A DNA stretch of 21,687 bases from Phoenicibacter congonensis (GCA_030530045.1 JAUMVS010000009.1:1-21687), one strand, 5' to 3'; counted from the first letter of the stretch, positions 7,211 through 16,451 are shown. Made by a program: numbers and translations. The notes: generated from the sequence alone by a model not told the origin.

Positions 7211-10200
7211 CTAAAAAATAGGCCTTGCAATTTGTTTCGTTAATTCCGCGACACTCGCATGCAGCGCTCGCTCTTTAAAACGCGCGAAGTCGGCCTGCGC
7301 AGCCAGCCCCTCACAATAGTGCGCAGAATCGGTCAGTTCGGTGTGGCTATGCGAGTCTTTCCTGCTAATGACGTGCATTTCCCCTCGGTCAGTTATCTTA
7401 ATTTCGTCTTGGAAATAATCGAGCTCACGAAAAACCTTAAGAGCATTATCGATGATATTCGGGGTAGATGTAAACACTTCGCCCTTCACCGAAACCGATG
7501 CGATTGATTTCGAGAATTTGTCGCAGAAAATGTCGACCGTCTCGCCGTTCGTTTCATCGAGCGCTTTGAGCAGGCGTTTGTAAATGACCGCCATGAAATT
7601 TCGCTCGGGCGCCATTTCTTTCAGAATTGCTTCGTTAACCGTCGCATCGCGCTTGCCATACATGAGATGAATCCACGACTCTTTGCCATCGCGACCCGCG
7701 CGGCCCGACATTTGGTTGAATTCGACCTCGTTAGTTGGCATGTGATAGAGCACAACGTTTCGAATGTTTGGAATGTCGATGCCCTCGCCAAACGCACAAG
7801 TTGCCACCAGCACTTGAATGTCATCATTTCGGAAAAGCTCTTCAATTTTTTTGCGTTCGTTGCGCGTGAGACCGCCATTGTAAAAGCCGATGTAGGGCGC
7901 AAGCTGCGGGACTCGTGCTCGCGCACGCCTTGCTACTGCAACCGATTGCTCGCGAGTTCCAACATAGACGACTGTCTTTTTGCCGCCAGCTAAAAGGTGT
8001 GCCAGGTAATCGTCGCGATGTGCAATGTTTCGCTGGTCGTTGATGCGCAAGTTGCTGCGCGTTGCCTCGTCAATGACTTTATGCGTAATCGCCAGCGCTC
8101 GAATGATTTCTTCTTGCGTTTGCGTTGTTGCCGTTGCAGTCAGCGCGACCGTCGTTGGGTTTCCAAGCAACTCTTTAATTCTGTGGAACTCGCCGTAGGC
8201 TTCGCGCGATAGCGGTGTTTCGCCCATGTGATGCGCCTCGTCGATGACCATGAATTTAAAATCGCCTGCTTGACGCAGCTCTTCTGCGTGATATTCGAGG
8301 TATTCAGGCGTAGATAAAACGATGTCAACTTTTTTATTTTTGATGTCGCGCATGAGTTGCTCTCGTTGCTCTTGCGGCGTTTCGCCGCAAAGTGTCACGG
8401 CTCGAACTCCAAATTTCTTTAGTTTTGCAGAAATTGAATTTTCCTGGTCGCCAAGAAGAGCCCGCAACGGGTAGATAAAAATGCTCTGCTCATCTTTCGT
8501 GAGCGCAATCATGGTGGCGTGCGCCTGGAAGACGAGCGATTTTCCGCGCCCCGTTGCCATAATTCCTAAGCACGATTCATTGTTACCAAGCGTTCGCAGC
8601 AAGTCGCGTTGCGCGGTGTGCAGCTCGTTTTCCCCAATGAGCGCCTTGATGATTTCGCGCTTAATCGCCTCGGGGTTTTCGTGCGCAATTTGCCTATATT
8701 TTTCGCGTGCCGAAGTCAAATCGTAGGTCGACTTCTCTTCTTCGCACCTGTTTTTGTGAAACAGGCTGTCGATAAATTCGGTCGATGAGTCACTGCAAAG
8801 TGACGACAGAGCTGGGCATTCAGCAAGCGGAATCAGCGATTCTGCTTTTGCTTTCACGCTTGTGGTGCCTCTCCAAGTTTCTGTCTCAATCGAGAAAATT
8901 GCATTCACTACCGCGTTTGAGTCGAGCAATTCTTGAATGTTTTTGCATTTAAATTGGATGCACGAAATTTTTGTGTGTCCATTTGAAAGCTTGCATAAAT
9001 AATGGTCGCCAGAAACACCAACGGCGCGACCGTCAAATTCAGTCACATTTTTAGCAAGCAGAAGCGGCCGCTCATTTTCTTGCCCGAAAGGACCACATTT
9101 TTCGAACTGAGTTACGTTTTCTAATGTGAGCTCGTCGAGAGAAACAACCGTGTCAATCTTCACTGTTTTGCTGAAGTTTGCAGGGTCCATCTCGCTCAAG
9201 TCTTCATTTAGGCGACGCTCGAATTCCTCAAGATTTTCGACTGGAACCGTGATTCCAACTGCACCTTTGTGACCACCATAACGTGTGAGCAAATCGGCGT
9301 GTTTTGAGACCACCGAGAAAAGGTCAATCTCACCAACGCTTCTTCCGCTGCCTCGAGCTTCATCGCCAATGATTGTAAAAATAATGGCTGGGACCTGGTA
9401 TTTATCAACGACTCTCGCCGCGACAATTCCCTTTACGCCCTCATGCCAATCTCTTCCTGCAAGGCAAAGGCAGCGTTGGTTGTGCCACTTTTTTTCTGCG
9501 AGAGCGAGTGCTTGTTTGCTGAGCTCGCTTTCAATTTCACGGCGCTTGTCGTTTAGCGCATTCAGGCGTTCTGCGTGCAATTGAGCTTCTTCCACAGTGT
9601 CGCTCATGAGCAGGTCAAGCGAGACATTTGCCTGGCCAAGACGACCCGATGCATTCAGGCGCGGCACGCAAGCAAAGCTAATCGAGTTCGCCGTTGCCTC
9701 GGCAGGGTTTGCGCCAGCGCTTTCAAAAAGTGCTTGTATGCAGGGGCGACATTGCGTTTTCATGCGCGAAACGCCCTCGTTCACGAGAGCGCGATTTTGC
9801 AGGTGAAACGGCATCATGTCGGCAATTGTGCCAAGAGTTGCGATGTCGGTGTAGCTTCTCCAAAGGTGCGGAAAGCCGAAGCGCGAACCTAGTGCCTGAA
9901 TAACCTTTAGTGCTACGCCAACACCTGCAAGTGTCGCATCTTCCTCGGAACCTTTGTGCTTTGGGTCGCAAATCGTGACCCCTTCTGGCACAAGGTCGCC
10001 CGACTCGTGGTGGTCGGTGATGATGACTTCGGTGCCGTCAGCAACAATGGCTTTGACCTCTTCTTTGTTTGCGATTCCGCAGTCTACCGTGATGATGATG
10101 TCGGGCTCGAGCGATTTCACATCGTCGAAGGCTTTCAACGAAAGGCCATAACCATGCTTGAATCGGTCGGGAATGAACGGCGTCACTTTCGCGCCGAGCG

Positions 10201-10510
10201 CGCGAAGGCCGCGCGTCATGACGGTGGTTGCTGAAATTCCGTCGAGGTCAAAGTCGCCAAACACCACGATTTGCTCTTTTTGCATAATCGCTTCGTAAAG
10301 GCGGTCAACGACTTCTTCCATCCCTGGAATGTCGGTCGGGTTCCCCCAATCTTCTTCGATCGTGGGGTTTAAATATTTTTTAATCTTCTCAGCTGAATTA
10401 AAACCACGTGCTACACAGGTTGAAACAATGAAGTGTGGAAGATTCAGCTCTGCCATGCATTCTCTAACGATTTTGTTGTCGCATGGCTTCATTTCGAAAC
10501 TCGTCGACAT
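7211..10510 (-). CDS. recJ: RecJ exonuclease fused to a RecQ-like helicase
   Basis: One 1099-aa frame with two enzyme halves. Residues 1 to about 560 are RecJ, a 5'-3' single-strand DNA exonuclease: DFDLDG (86-91), VDCG (142-145), DHH (166-168), TIADMMP near 228-234, the DHHA1 region with GGHKG (412-416), then an OB-like part. After a linker of about 40 residues comes a superfamily 2 helicase: Walker A ATGRGKS (652-658), DEAH (757-760), TATAT (791-795) and motif VI QMSGRAGRDG (933-942). The last 150 residues have no RecQ-type zinc Cys cluster. Standard RecJ is about 560-800 aa. AGGAA lies 5 nt before the ATG. The reading frame is continuous, so the fusion is not an artefact of two adjacent frames. 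It probably couples unwinding and resection in repair. Confidence 0.95.
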   Translation of the reverse strand: MSTSFEMKPCDNKIVRECMAELNLPHFIVSTCVARGFNSAEKIKKYLNPTIEEDWGNPTDIPGMEEVVDRLYEAIMQKEQIVVFGDFDLDGISATTVMTRGLRALGAKVTPFIPDRFKHGYGLSLKAFDDVKSLEPDIIITVDCGIANKEEVKAIVADGTEVIITDHHESGDLVPEGVTICDPKHKGSEEDATLAGVGVALKVIQALGSRFGFPHLWRSYTDIATLGTIADMMPFHLQNRALVNEGVSRMKTQCRPCIQALFESAGANPAEATANSISFACVPRLNASGRLGQANVSLDLLMSDTVEEAQLHAERLNALNDKRREIESELSKQALALAEKKWHNQRCLCLAGRDWHEGVKGIVAARVVDKYQVPAIIFTIIGDEARGSGRSVGEIDLFSVVSKHADLLTRYGGHKGAVGITVPVENLEEFERRLNEDLSEMDPANFSKTVKIDTVVSLDELTLENVTQFEKCGPFGQENERPLLLAKNVTEFDGRAVGVSGDHYLCKLSNGHTKISCIQFKCKNIQELLDSNAVVNAIFSIETETWRGTTSVKAKAESLIPLAECPALSSLCSDSSTEFIDSLFHKNRCEEEKSTYDLTSAREKYRQIAHENPEAIKREIIKALIGENELHTAQRDLLRTLGNNESCLGIMATGRGKSLVFQAHATMIALTKDEQSIFIYPLRALLGDQENSISAKLKKFGVRAVTLCGETPQEQREQLMRDIKNKKVDIVLSTPEYLEYHAEELRQAGDFKFMVIDEAHHMGETPLSREAYGEFHRIKELLGNPTTVALTATATTQTQEEIIRALAITHKVIDEATRSNLRINDQRNIAHRDDYLAHLLAGGKKTVVYVGTREQSVAVARRARARVPQLAPYIGFYNGGLTRNERKKIEELFRNDDIQVLVATCAFGEGIDIPNIRNVVLYHMPTNEVEFNQMSGRAGRDGKESWIHLMYGKRDATVNEAILKEMAPERNFMAVIYKRLLKALDETNGETVDIFCDKFSKSIASVSVKGEVFTSTPNIIDNALKVFRELDYFQDEIKITDRGEMHVISRKDSHSHTELTDSAHYCEGLAAQADFARFKERALHASVAELTKQIARPIF

Positions 10511-10545
10511 AAAAGTTCCTATTCTTTTGTTTTCTTCTGCTTCAA

Positions 10546-10551
10546 ATTATA
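10546..10551 (-). promoter_or_regulatory. -10 box of the recJ-relA cluster
   Basis: A perfect TATAAT on the minus strand lies 35 nt before the recJ start codon. The -35 region at 17-nt spacing is weak. The parS-like site at 10553-10568 would fill most of the spacer between the two boxes. Confidence 0.55.
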
Positions 10552-10552
10552 C

Positions 10553-10568
10553 AGTTGCACGTGAAACA
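10553..10568. promoter_or_regulatory. parS-like ParB-binding site
   Basis: The 16-mer AGTTGCACGTGAAACA matches the widely conserved parS consensus TGTTNCACGTGAAACA at every defined position except the first. Functional parS sites recruit ParB and SMC for chromosome segregation and usually cluster near the replication origin. The site lies between recJ and thrH, on top of the recJ promoter spacer. Position and match are seen directly; function is inferred. Confidence 0.55.
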
Positions 10569-10745
10569 TCAGGCGGGGTAAGAAATGTTACGCTGCCTGG
10601 AGTGTCAGCCCAAATTAACCCAGCTAGCTTGCTTTTTTCTTAGCGTTGCATGAAAACTTTTCTGCTAAAATTCACGTTCTTTTTCAAGCTCAGAAAGCGT
10701 TATTCAAAACAAAAAAACTATTGCGGAAAATTTGAAAGAGCAAAC

Positions 10746-10780
10746 AAAAAACAGCAGCCCGTTTTGCGAGCTGCTGTTTT
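10746..10780 (-). terminator. Rho-independent terminator of thrH
   Basis: Perfect 11-bp arms (AAAACAGCAGC 10748-10758, GCTGCTGTTTT 10770-10780) form a hairpin. On the minus strand the stem ends in a run of six T residues. It lies about 30 nt after the thrH stop codon. The plus strand also carries T residues, so it may act in both directions. Confidence 0.88.
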
Positions 10781-10811
10781 AAAGATTTTGTTTTTATTTA
10801 AAGCTTCGCGC

Positions 10812-11423
10812 TTAGTCTTCTGCTTCCCAGGCTTCTTTGATGAGAGCGAGAAGTTCGTCGTAGGTGTCAGCCGTTGGAATCTCAGGGTATTTCGCACGAA
10901 TTTCATCGGTTGTGTTGAAGAGGAAACCGTGCTTCGATGCCTGAATCATGCCAAGGTCGTTGTAGGAATCGCCCGAGCAAATTGTGTCGATGCCAACGCT
11001 TTGGAATGCTTTTACGGTCGAGAGCTTTGTCTCATCGCAGCGCATGTCCCAGCCAACAATCATGTCATTTTCGTCGACAACAAGCTTGTTGCAAACGATG
11101 GTTGGGTAACCGAGTTTCTCACGAATTGGTGGAATGAATTGAGTGAATGTGTCGCTCAAGATAACGAATTGAGCAAATTTTTGCAGCTCATGAATGAAAT
11201 CAAGCGCACCGTCCATTGGCTCGAGTGTTGCAATAACGTCACGAACAGTTGAGAGCGTGATGTTGTTCTCCTTCATGTACTTGCTGCGCATTGCGTAGAG
11301 TTCATTTGTATCTTGGTAGTCGCGAGTTGTTTTGGAGAGTTCTGAAACACCAGTTGCTTTTGCTACTTCTGGCCAAATTTCTGGCCACAAAACGTTTTCC
11401 ATATCAAGACAAACCAGCTTCAT
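10812..11423 (-). CDS. thrH: Phosphoserine phosphatase / homoserine phosphotransferase (ThrH type)
   Basis: A HAD-superfamily enzyme of 203 aa. Motif I is CLDMENV with nucleophile D7 and the ThrH-style D-x-E in place of D-x-D. Motif II is SDT (90-92) and motif IV is GDSYND (151-156). EIWPEVAKATG near the N-terminus and RDVIATLEPMDGALDF in the middle resemble Pseudomonas ThrH, which dephosphorylates phosphoserine and can transfer the phosphate to homoserine. A role in serine or threonine synthesis is therefore likely. A strong ribosome-binding site, AAGGAGA, lies 5 nt before the ATG. The gene stands alone, with its own terminator, and is divergent from the flippase operon. Confidence 0.88.
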   Translation of the reverse strand: MKLVCLDMENVLWPEIWPEVAKATGVSELSKTTRDYQDTNELYAMRSKYMKENNITLSTVRDVIATLEPMDGALDFIHELQKFAQFVILSDTFTQFIPPIREKLGYPTIVCNKLVVDENDMIVGWDMRCDETKLSTVKAFQSVGIDTICSGDSYNDLGMIQASKHGFLFNTTDEIRAKYPEIPTADTYDELLALIKEAWEAED

Positions 11424-11528
11424 CCAAGTCTCCTTAAATCTGTTTTCGAATGCGCGTTTAGTCTATCATATATAAGTGTATGCAGCGCGTCTGCCTACGG
11501 TTAACTGTGGGTTGTCTAAAAGGAAGAA

Positions 11529-13031
11529 ATGAAAAAAGCAATTTTAATTATTGTTGGAATTGTTGCAGTTTGCGCACTCATCGCCAACGCCGATTTTTTC
11601 GCGATTTTCCTCGACACAATGGCAACTGGCTCGCTTATTCCGCTTGTTATTGCTGTCATTTTGATGCTTGCGCGTCATTTCATTCAGGCTCTTTCCTACG
11701 ACGCAGCGTTTGAAGCCGTTGGTCAAAGGACCGGAATTTGGCACAACATCGTGCTCATTTTTTCGCTTGTGTTCATCAACACATTTTGCCTGTTCAGCGG
11801 CGCGACTGGCGTAGCTTTCATCATTGATGACGCTCACCGAGAAGGCCTCGACGCTGGCCAGTCGACGGGCGGCGCAATTCTGTCGCAAATTGGCTACTTC
11901 GCTGCTGTTTTCGTCATCTCGGTCCTTGGTTTCACAACCATGATGATCAGCGGTCACACAAACACAATGTTTATCATCGGCGGTCTTGTTTTGGCGATGG
12001 TTCTCGTGTTTCTTTCAAGTTTGTTTTTCTTTGGTCACTTCAAACCAAGAATGCTCTACCGCGTGTTTTTCGGAATTGAAGCTGGCATCAATAAACTTCT
12101 TGGCATTTTTAAGAAGTCACTTCGCCCAGCTTGGGGCCGCAAAATGGCTCACTCGATGATTCGCACCAGCAATCTTTTGGCGAAAAACCCGAAGGGCGCT
12201 GCAATCACTGTGGCTTGGGCGTCGCTTTCGGCAGTTCTTAACATGGCGTGTCTCGTTGCGATTGGCTATGCTTTTGGTTTTGAGCACACAGAAGGCCTCA
12301 TCGCGGCTTTCGCTGTTGCAGCAATTTCGGTTCTTTTGAGCCCAACACCTCAAGGCGTTGGTGTTGTTGAAGCTGCAATCATTGCGATTCTTTCGATTTA
12401 TGGTTGCCCAATTGGTGCATCCACTGCAATTGCACTTGTCTACCGCGGAATCATGTTCTGGGTTCCTTTTGCAATTGGCGCGGTTCTGCTTTCGCAATCG
12501 GGCTTTTTCAAATCGGACAAATCGGAAAGCGACGAGCAACGCGCCCGAGACATCGCTTGGATTATGGGCACGCTCGTGTTCATCGTTGGCGGCGTCAACA
12601 TTTCAATGACGTTTTTCCCATCGCTCTTTATTCCGTTCACCATGCTCACTTCGTGGATTGACATGAGTGTCGTCATGGTTGGAATTCCGCTGGTGCTTGT
12701 TTCGCTCGTGCTTGTGCTTTGCGCAATTGGTCTTGTGCTTCGCATTCGAACAGCGTGGGCAATCGCAATGACAATTCTCATGACGGTAGGCGGCTGGCTC
12801 TTCCTTTTCTCGGGAACTTGGCAGGTCGGCTTCGTTTCTCTCTTCCTCGCAACCATTCTTTTTTGGCAAAGGGAAGTCTTCGACCGCCCGTTTGATGCAA
12901 TTCGTGTGCAACAGCAGGACTCTCTTGAATGGGAAGAAAAAGCCAAACGCGGCGAGGAAATTCGAAATAGATACATTAAGGAAACAAAAAATAGCTCGTT
13001 AGATGCTAATGTTGATAACAAGTCAAATTAG
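11529..13031 (+). CDS. Membrane flippase-like protein (MprF/YbhN type, no synthase domain)
   Basis: A 500-aa polytopic membrane protein with about 12-14 hydrophobic segments. The motif SPTPQGVGVVEA (271-282), followed by IALVYRGIMFWVP, is characteristic of the lysylphosphatidylglycerol synthase transmembrane (UPF0104/YbhN) family. In MprF this part flips aminoacylated lipids. Here the cytosolic aminoacyl-transferase domain is absent. Instead there are extra membrane segments and a charged cytosolic tail of about 60 residues. The substrate is unknown; a lipid or lipid-linked molecule is the best guess. AGGAAGA lies just before the ATG. gatC begins 16 nt after the stop, which suggests one operon with gatCAB. 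Confidence 0.82.
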   Translation: MKKAILIIVGIVAVCALIANADFFAIFLDTMATGSLIPLVIAVILMLARHFIQALSYDAAFEAVGQRTGIWHNIVLIFSLVFINTFCLFSGATGVAFIIDDAHREGLDAGQSTGGAILSQIGYFAAVFVISVLGFTTMMISGHTNTMFIIGGLVLAMVLVFLSSLFFFGHFKPRMLYRVFFGIEAGINKLLGIFKKSLRPAWGRKMAHSMIRTSNLLAKNPKGAAITVAWASLSAVLNMACLVAIGYAFGFEHTEGLIAAFAVAAISVLLSPTPQGVGVVEAAIIAILSIYGCPIGASTAIALVYRGIMFWVPFAIGAVLLSQSGFFKSDKSESDEQRARDIAWIMGTLVFIVGGVNISMTFFPSLFIPFTMLTSWIDMSVVMVGIPLVLVSLVLVLCAIGLVLRIRTAWAIAMTILMTVGGWLFLFSGTWQVGFVSLFLATILFWQREVFDRPFDAIRVQQQDSLEWEEKAKRGEEIRNRYIKETKNSSLDANVDNKSN

Positions 13032-13047
13032 AAGTTTGTGAGGCAAA

Positions 13048-13359
13048 ATGGCGGAATATTTAACGCAAAATGACGTCCGCGAAATCGCGGAGTACACTCG
13101 AATTGGTGTTGAGGATTCTGAGCTTGAGGAGCTCACGGGTCAGCTGAATTCGATTATCGATGAGCTTCAGGTTATTCGTGAATATGAACTCGATGGCGTG
13201 GAGCCAACTTTCCACCCAATTGGAAGCTTGTCAAATGTGATTCGCGAAGACGTTCCAGTTGAAGGGTTTACCCAGGAAGAGGCGCTTGAGAATGCGCCAA
13301 AGGTCAAGGACGGTTCGTTCCTCATTCCTTCAATTCTTGGAGAGGGAGGCGACAGATAA
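13048..13359 (+). CDS. gatC: Glutamyl/aspartyl-tRNA amidotransferase subunit C
   Basis: A 103-aa protein of the expected size (about 95-105). It has the N-terminal helix LTQNDVREIAEYTRI and the central YELDGVEPTFHP segment that wraps around GatA in the GatCAB complex. It stabilises the complex that converts Glu-tRNA-Gln or Asp-tRNA-Asn to the amidated form. GTGAGG lies 4 nt before the ATG. Its TAA overlaps the gatA ATG by one base (TAATG), a sign of translational coupling. Confidence 0.95.
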   Translation: MAEYLTQNDVREIAEYTRIGVEDSELEELTGQLNSIIDELQVIREYELDGVEPTFHPIGSLSNVIREDVPVEGFTQEEALENAPKVKDGSFLIPSILGEGGDR

Positions 13360-14834
13360 TGTACGAATTCAACACTAAGCCATTCACTGCTGCTGATTAT
13401 CTCATCCACTTGAAGGACCGCGCTTTCCGCGCGACCGACATCGTTGAGAACACTTTTAACGTCATTGAGAAGCTTGAGCCAACGCTCAATTGCTTCACCG
13501 AAACTTGCAAAGAGCAGGCGCTTGCTGCTGCGGCGGCGACCGATGCTCGCGTGAAAGACCACACTTTCGGCGAAAACAACATTCTTGACGGCGTGCCTGT
13601 TGGCTTCAAAGACAACATGAACATGCTCGGCACAAACACCACTTGCTCTTCGCAAATGCTCAAAAACTACAAGTCGACCTACACTGCGACTTGCGTAAAC
13701 GACCTGCTTGGGGAAGGTGCTCTTCCAATCGGCAAGCTCAACATGGACGAGTTTGCTTTTGGTTCTTCGACGGAAACTTCCGTGTTTGGACCAAGCAAAA
13801 ACCCACACGACATCGAGCGTGTGCCAGGCGGTTCTTCTGGCGGAAGTGCTGCAGCAGTTGCCGCTGGCTATTTCCCAATCGCCCTTGGTTCTGACACTGG
13901 CGGCTCAATTCGCCAGCCTGCATCGTTTTGCGGTGTTATTGGAATCAAGCCAACCTATGGCGTTGTTTCTCGCTATGGCGTAGTTGCTTTCGGCAGCTCG
14001 CTCGATGCAATTGGTCCATTTGCTCGCACAATGCAAGACGCCGCGCTTGCGATGAACGCGCTCAAAAAGCGCGACCCGAAAGATTGCACCTGCCAAGGTG
14101 CCGACGTTGACTTCACAACTGTCATCGACGGCAACGTTAAAGGCATGAAAATTGGCATTGTTAAATCATTCCTCGAGGCAGAAGGTCTCACAACTGAAGT
14201 CAAGCACAAGATTGAAGAGGCTGCGAAAGTTCTCGAAGAGGCTAGCGCTGAGCTCGTGGAAATTGAGCTTCCAAACGCGAAGGCTGCAATTTCTGCATAT
14301 TACGTCCTTGGTCCTTGCGAGGCTTTCTCGAACCTGGCTCGTTTCGACTCTGTTCGTTACGGCTATTGTGAGGAAGGTCACCCCGACCTGGCAACTCAGT
14401 ATGAAGCAAGCCGCAAGACTGGCTTTGGCGACGAAGCCCGCCGCAGAATTTTCCTCGGCTCCTATCTTCTGAGTGCTGGCGTTTATGAGCAGTATTATTA
14501 CCCAGCACAGCAGGTCAGAACCTTGATTACGCAAGATTACAAGAATGCGTTCGAGAAAGTTGACTGCATTTTGGCCCCAGCTTCGCCTCGAACTGCTTTC
14601 AAGTTCGGCGAGATTTCTGACCCAGCGCAAATGTATTTGAGCGACATGTTCACGATTTCTATCAACATCGCTGGCAATGGCGGCATGAGCTTCCCAGTTG
14701 GAAATGGCGAAGACACTGGTCTTCCTGTTGGCGCTCAGCTCATTGCACCTGCTTTCAAGGACGAAAACATGCTTCGCGCTGCTTCTGCTCTTGAACAGCA
14801 TTATGGTCCAGCTCAAATTGCGGAAGTCGAATAG
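13359..14834 (+). CDS. gatA: Glutamyl/aspartyl-tRNA amidotransferase subunit A
   Basis: This 491-aa amidase subunit releases ammonia from glutamine for the tRNA-dependent reaction. The Ser-cisSer-Lys catalytic triad of the amidase signature family is intact: K84 in VGFKDN, S159 in PGGSSGGSAA and S183 in DTGGSIRQP. The spacings of 75 and 24 residues equal those known for GatA enzymes. Length is normal for the family. The gene overlaps the gatC stop by one base, and gatB starts 39 nt downstream. Confidence 0.97.
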   Translation: MYEFNTKPFTAADYLIHLKDRAFRATDIVENTFNVIEKLEPTLNCFTETCKEQALAAAAATDARVKDHTFGENNILDGVPVGFKDNMNMLGTNTTCSSQMLKNYKSTYTATCVNDLLGEGALPIGKLNMDEFAFGSSTETSVFGPSKNPHDIERVPGGSSGGSAAAVAAGYFPIALGSDTGGSIRQPASFCGVIGIKPTYGVVSRYGVVAFGSSLDAIGPFARTMQDAALAMNALKKRDPKDCTCQGADVDFTTVIDGNVKGMKIGIVKSFLEAEGLTTEVKHKIEEAAKVLEEASAELVEIELPNAKAAISAYYVLGPCEAFSNLARFDSVRYGYCEEGHPDLATQYEASRKTGFGDEARRRIFLGSYLLSAGVYEQYYYPAQQVRTLITQDYKNAFEKVDCILAPASPRTAFKFGEISDPAQMYLSDMFTISINIAGNGGMSFPVGNGEDTGLPVGAQLIAPAFKDENMLRAASALEQHYGPAQIAEVE

Positions 14835-14873
14835 TAACTAACGAAAAAAACTAACCATCGATTAGGAAAAGAT

Positions 14874-16451
14874 ATGAAGACACTCGAAGAAGTTTTAGAA
14901 AAGTGGGAACCGGTCATCGGTCTTGAGGTTCATGCGGAGCTCACAACTTTGCAGACGAAGATGTTCTGCGGTTGCAAGCTTTCGTTTGGTGATGAGCCAA
15001 ACACGCACACATGCCCAGTTTGCTTGGGTATGCCTGGCGCGCTGCCTGTGCCAAACAAGGCTGCGATTGAGTCGATTGTTCTGGCTGGTCTTGCAACGAA
15101 TTGCGACATCGAAAAGCATTCGATGTTCTACCGCAAAAACTATGTTTATCCTGACATGGCTAAAAACTTCCAAACGACGCAGGGTCCTGTTGCATTTTGC
15201 ATGCGCGGACACCTCGAGCTTGACGTTGATGCAAAGCATGCGGGCGAGCGTTATGGCGTCGACAAGATGAGTGCAGGTGATGAAACCGAAAACATCACAA
15301 AGACCGAGAACGGCTACCGCGCTCACGTTGGAATTACGCGCATTCACATGGAAGAAGATGCTGGCAAGATGATTCACATCGGCGGCGGCGAGGGCCGCAT
15401 CGCTGGTGCAACTAACTCGCTTGTTGACTACAACCGTGCAGGCACGCCTCTCATTGAGCTCGTAACTGAGCCTGACCTTCGCACTCCTGAAGAGGCCCGT
15501 CTCTTTATGCAGAAGCTTCGCCAAATCTACCTTGCAATCGGCATTAGCGATTGCTCAATGGAGAAAGGTTCGCTTCGCTGCGACGGAAACATTTCCCTGC
15601 GTAAGCGCGGCACAACTGAGCTCGGCACAAAGACTGAGCTTAAAAACATCAACTCATTCAAGAGCTTGCACGACGGCCTTTATTACGAAATTCTGCGTCA
15701 AGCTCAAGCACTTGAGGATGGTGAGGCAATTCGCCAAGAGACTCGTCACTGGGACCCAAGCGCAAAACGCACAATTGTTATGCGCGTTAAGGAGACAGCT
15801 GACGACTATCGTCTTTTCCCAGAGCCAGACCTTGCACCTTTCGATTTGAGCGACGAGTTCATCGACAACGTGCGCAAGCGTTTGCCTGAGCTTCCTGACG
15901 AGAAAGCAAGCCGCTTCGAGAAAGATTTTGCGCTCTCGCGCTACGATGCAATTCATTTGATTGAGCATCGCGAAACTTGCAACCTCTTCGAGGAAGCAAT
16001 TTCGCTTTCAGAAGACAAGAGTGCCGACTTCGCAAAAGGTCTTGCAAACATCATCATCAATGACATCTCGGCTTGGTTGAATGCCGACGATGACAACAGA
16101 ATTGAGAACTCGCCAATCACAGCACAGCGCATCTCTGACCTTGTAAATCTTTCAGTTTCAGGCAAGATTTCGAAGTCGCAGCAAAAGACTGTGTTCCAGG
16201 CAATTCTTGACGAAGACAAAGACCCAGCAGTCATCGTTAAAGAAAAAGGCTTGGAGCAGGTTTCCGACACTGGTGCAATCACCGCTGTGGTTGATAAAGT
16301 TTTGGCGGAAAACCCTGATAAAGTTGAGCAATACAAGGGTGGAAAAACCGGCCTCATCGGCTTCTTCGTTGGACAGTGCATGAAAGAAATGCAGGGCAAA
16401 GGCGACCCTAAACTCATCAACCAAACCCTCGCCTCAAAACTCAACAGCTAA
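14874..16451 (+). CDS. gatB: Glutamyl/aspartyl-tRNA amidotransferase subunit B
   Basis: The 525-aa tRNA-binding and kinase subunit of GatCAB activates the Glu or Asp on the mischarged tRNA with ATP. The N-terminal signature VIGLEVHAEL is followed by two Cys pairs (C32, C34, C47, C50) that form the zinc site. HMEEDAGK and DYNRAGTPLIELVTEPD are conserved GatB blocks. The YqeY-like tail domain is at the C-terminus. Length is somewhat above the usual 475-500. AGGA lies 7 nt before the ATG, and a terminator begins 28 nt after the stop. Confidence 0.96.
   Translation: MKTLEEVLEKWEPVIGLEVHAELTTLQTKMFCGCKLSFGDEPNTHTCPVCLGMPGALPVPNKAAIESIVLAGLATNCDIEKHSMFYRKNYVYPDMAKNFQTTQGPVAFCMRGHLELDVDAKHAGERYGVDKMSAGDETENITKTENGYRAHVGITRIHMEEDAGKMIHIGGGEGRIAGATNSLVDYNRAGTPLIELVTEPDLRTPEEARLFMQKLRQIYLAIGISDCSMEKGSLRCDGNISLRKRGTTELGTKTELKNINSFKSLHDGLYYEILRQAQALEDGEAIRQETRHWDPSAKRTIVMRVKETADDYRLFPEPDLAPFDLSDEFIDNVRKRLPELPDEKASRFEKDFALSRYDAIHLIEHRETCNLFEEAISLSEDKSADFAKGLANIIINDISAWLNADDDNRIENSPITAQRISDLVNLSVSGKISKSQQKTVFQAILDEDKDPAVIVKEKGLEQVSDTGAITAVVDKVLAENPDKVEQYKGGKTGLIGFFVGQCMKEMQGKGDPKLINQTLASKLNS

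Noticed and set aside
10650..11252. 200-codon plus-strand frame opposite thrH
   Set aside because: It runs antisense to a clear ThrH gene and through its terminator, and the product resembles no protein family.
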